This document shows positions 61,680 through 64,000 of a stretch of 64,000 nucleotides of DNA, in pieces. The notes beneath the pieces are model-generated. The model did not search any database. It was not told the DNA's origin and saw only the letters and a program-made list of their open reading frames with translations. This stretch comes from JAXGXQ01 sp040772685 (GTDB lineage Bacteria; Bacillota; Clostridia; Saccharofermentanales; UBA5734). Position numbers and translations under genes: made by a program. The stretch is from contig JAXGXQ010000005.1 of the NCBI GenBank assembly GCA_040772685.1, positions 1-64,000 of the forward strand. The letters run 5' to 3'. Position 1 is the first letter of the stretch. Every line of letters starts with the position of its first letter.

Positions 61680-62662
61680 TTTGTGGCACCTCGTGAAGTT
61701 TTCTCTTTATAGCGGTTAACAGCTTTCTGGAAATTTTTGAACAATCCTGCAATTCCCATAGGCATAAAGATCATCAAGACAATGATGCCAATGCCGTAGA
61801 TAAGTTTGTAGTAATTCTGCAGGAAACGCATCATTTCTGGCAGAAGCGTTAGTACGACAGCGCCGATAAATGCTCCGATTGTACTGCCGATACCACCAAG
61901 CATACCCATAACGAGGAAGATCTGTGATTGCCTGAAGGTGAAAAGCTCAGCTGTGATATTGGTGCTTTGGAAAGCAAGCAGGGCACCGGCTAAACCTGTG
62001 AATGCTCCTGCCAGAATGAAGGATATTATTTTGGTTCGGTAAATATTTATACCCAGACAACGGGCAGCAATTTCGTCATCCCTGATCGAAGCCAGAGCGC
62101 GACCTAATGAGGTGTTGCGAATCTGCGCTACAATCAGACCACAAATAATCGCGATTATAGAAAAAGCGACAAAATACTCCTGTCTTGTTTCACAGACGAA
62201 AAATCCCAGGTCCATATCGGGAATTCTGGAGATACCGTCGGCACCGCCCATGAATTTCCAGTTTTGCAGGATAGAATAGATAATCTGTACTAGCAAGCAA
62301 TGGAAGCAAAAGGCGAAATAGGTGCCTTTAAGCCGGAAAAGTGCTGATACCGATCAGCCAGGAAAACTGAAGTGACCACGATTGACAACAAAACAACCAG
62401 CGGGTGCAGGTTGTAATTAACGGTTGCCACGCCAGTCACAAAATGCGCCAATACCAAGCGCATCGCAATCGAGAATGTAACCTGCCCACCCACAGGTCGA
62501 GAACAATTGTGAGTCCAAGAATGGGCGGAGCAAAGCAAATTACCGCTGTATTCATGACTGTCAGGTAATATGGATTTGCACAATCTCAGGTACAAAGACT
62601 ATAAAGGCGACACAGGTAGCGACAAACAGAGTGTATTTACCATATTTTAATATATTACTCAT
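61676..62662 (-). pseudogene. livM: Branched-chain amino acid ABC permease LivM, frameshifted
   Basis: Start ATG at 62662 with GGGAGG upstream; the protein should be about 328 aa. The first 33 codons (MSNILKYGKYTLFVATCVAF onward) run to a TGA, then the reading moves frame several times until an open frame from about 62290 to the end, which holds SLGRALASIRDDEIAARCLG and typical LivM helices. Eight single-base indels between 62295 and 62575, nearly all in homopolymers, restore GLTIVLDLWVGQVTFS, LGIGAFVTGVATVNYN and ISTFRLKGTYFAF. The dense pattern suggests sequence error rather than true decay. Confidence 0.8.
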
Positions 62663-62673
62663 ACTTACCTCCC

Positions 62674-63538
62674 TTAAGCCTTATCCGCGATTTTTTCACC
62701 GAACAAGCCTTGAGGCCGAACGATTAAAACCAGAATCAAAACAACAAAAACCATTGCGTCTTTGTATGTTGTTGTAAATAAAGTCACGTAAGCTTCGATC
62801 AGGCCAATCAGCAGGCTGCCGATAACAGCTCCCTTTATACTGCCGAAGCCACCAATAACAATACCGGCAAATGCCTTCAAAGAAAAAGTGTTCAGGGACT
62901 GGGAAACCAGGAACAAAGGTCCAGCCAGCATGCCGCCAATTCCAGAAAGAGCGAAGCTGATACCATAGGTTGCCGCGATAGTAACTACAGTCGGGATGCC
63001 CATCATTTCCGCAGCATAGCGGTCTTGAGCGGTCGCCTGCATTTGTTTGCCAATAAAAGACTTTTCAAACAGAATATATACGAAGGCTATCAGCAAAGTG
63101 GCAATGACGAGAATAAACAAATACTGATATTCCAGAGATGCACCGCCAAAACGCACCGCGCCTTCAACAATCGGCGGCAATCTCAATGGGAAAGGTCCCC
63201 AGAAGAATCGGACCGATTCATTAATTGCCATCGAAGCACCGATTGTACTGATTGTAACGGTCACCAGCCAGGCAGCATCTCTGAGCGGCCAGTAAACAGT
63301 CAGCATGAAAATTACGCTGAAAACAATATAGATAATAGTTGCCAGAAGCAGAGAAATAAGGAATGAGAACTGTAGCCGTTGAATAAACATATAGGCAATG
63401 TAAGCGCCAACTACGAAAACATCACTACGAGCAAAGTTCAGCACACCAACGGCTCCTGACAATCAGGATCAGGCCCATGGCCATCAAGGCGTAGATCATG
63501 CCCACGGACAACCCTGATACGAACAATTGTAATAACAT
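62674..63538 (-). CDS. livH: Branched-chain amino acid ABC permease LivH (one frameshift)
   Basis: A permease of about 288 aa with around eight helices. The N terminus starts at ATG 63538 (GAGGTG upstream) and reads LFVSGLSVGMIYALMAMGL, then needs removal of one base in the GG at 63451-63452 to continue VGVLNFARSDVFVVGAYIAY. The rest is open: AINESVRFFWGPFPLRLPP, AAEMMGI and AFAGIVIGGFGSIKGAVIG are typical of LivH. Without correction the open part runs 62674-63462. Upstream of livM by 11 nt. Confidence 0.85.
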
Positions 63539-63601
63539 ACATCACCTCATCTGCTGACTGAAATTACTCAGCAGCAGGACGGGGACAATAGCGTAAATCG
63601 G

Positions 63602-63631
63602 AGTCGTATTGCCGTTTCAACAAATACGACT
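63602..63631 (-). promoter_or_regulatory. Hairpin between livK and livH
   Basis: AGTCGTATT (63602-63610) pairs with AATACGACT (63623-63631), loop 12 nt, without a U run. It is likely a stability or partial-termination element after the binding-protein gene. The remaining gap shows only a weak CTGCTGA/TCAGCAG stem at 63551-63574. Confidence 0.5.
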
Positions 63632-63661
63632 GAGACACTGCATTATGATAAGTGGCCTTTG

Positions 63662-64000
63662 TTAACGTTTGACGAGTTCTTGAATCTCGGCAACGCGGTT
63701 AACATTTCCGGTGTGGCGAACTGTGCTGTGGCGCAGATATGATCGTCTGCATTGGGGGAATAGATGGAAGCAACACTCTTAACATCTTTGAGTTTTTTGA
63801 TGTTCTCATTGATGGATTTGGGGTCGGCGCTATTACCTGCTTCAATAGCCGCTTTAATCAGAACAGCGCTGTCCCAGGCACACTGTGCGGGCAGGTCAGG
63901 CTTCTTATTGTAGAGTTTTGTATACTCGTCAACAAAGCTCTTGCCTGGTTCGTCCTGAACAGTGGGTGTCCAGTCGCTGGCAGAGTACCAGCCATTGGCA
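63662..64000 (-). CDS. livK: Branched-chain amino acid ABC substrate-binding protein LivK (C-terminal part, one frameshift)
   Basis: The gene enters from beyond the window end. The visible frame reads SFVDEYTKLYNKKPDLPAQC, WDSAVLIKAAIEAG and INENIKKLKDVKSVASIYSP, the end of a type I periplasmic binding protein. Near 63719-63720 a missing base shifts the frame; restoring one T continues HTGNVNRVAEIQELVKR to the stop at 63662. The position upstream of livHMGF supports the assignment. Partial, so signal peptide and start are not seen. Confidence 0.8.

Overview
This window looks like a chromosomal segment of an anaerobic, Gram-positive Bacillota, most likely a Clostridia-type lineage. The evidence is the split two-subunit glycine dehydrogenase (gcvPA/gcvPB), the hemW-hrcA-grpE-dnaK-dnaJ-prmA heat-shock order with a perfect CIRCE operator, strong AGGAGG-type ribosome binding sites, sigma-A type promoters, lipoproteins with Thr/Gly-rich linkers, and DUF5685, DUF134 and C_GCAxxG_C_C families. 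Base composition is roughly balanced. I cannot name the genus from sequence alone. Gene density is high, most genes lie on the minus strand, and I see no prophage, insertion sequence, CRISPR array or rRNA.

Layout. 0-1.7 kb: tRNA-Leu, a HAD phosphatase and a sirtuin. 1.8-7.5 kb: translation operon hisS-aspS-lepB-lepA. 7.5-8.6 kb: cysK with its own promoter. 8.6-13.6 kb: glycine cleavage operon gcvT-gcvH-gcvPA-gcvPB, ending in an overlapping HIRAN-domain gene. 13.7-17.9 kb: apt, a DUF4349 lipoprotein, malic enzyme and a DEDDh exonuclease. 18-28 kb: the heat-shock operon, followed on the same strand by prmA, an SGNH hydrolase and MATE and MFS transporters. 28-31.2 kb: hemW, preceded by a tightly coupled ATPase/DUF4276 pair that resembles a two-gene defence module. 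31.3-36.7 kb: an orphan gene, an M28-like lipoprotein, a dehydroquinate-synthase-like protein, two Rrf2 regulators and metY. 36.8-41.3 kb: an AraC regulator, an S11 carboxypeptidase-like protein without its catalytic motifs, a membrane protein, a Cys-tailed J-domain protein and DUF5685. 41.4-44.7 kb: gltX-glnS. 44.7-52.4 kb: galM, an acyltransferase, a heterodimeric ABC exporter and an acyl-CoA synthetase. 52.6-56.7 kb: tRNA-Ala, a nucleotidase remnant, a Mrp/MBL/DUF134/C_GCAxxG cluster and a CBS protein. 57-60 kb: pstSCA with no pstB. 60.1-64 kb: livKHMGF, with many frameshifts near the window end.

How the parts fit. The core consists of housekeeping operons for translation, protein folding, one-carbon/glycine metabolism, sulfur assimilation (cysK and metY with two Rrf2 regulators), phosphate uptake (with a candidate PHO box) and branched-chain amino acid uptake. 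The most unusual points are the ATPase/DUF4276 pair welded to hemW, three enzyme homologues with altered active sites (AroB-like, S11-like, M28-like), the acyl ligase/exporter/acyltransferase run, and pstSCA lacking an ATPase. The dense homopolymer indels in livM, with single ones in livH and livK, look more like sequencing error than gene decay.
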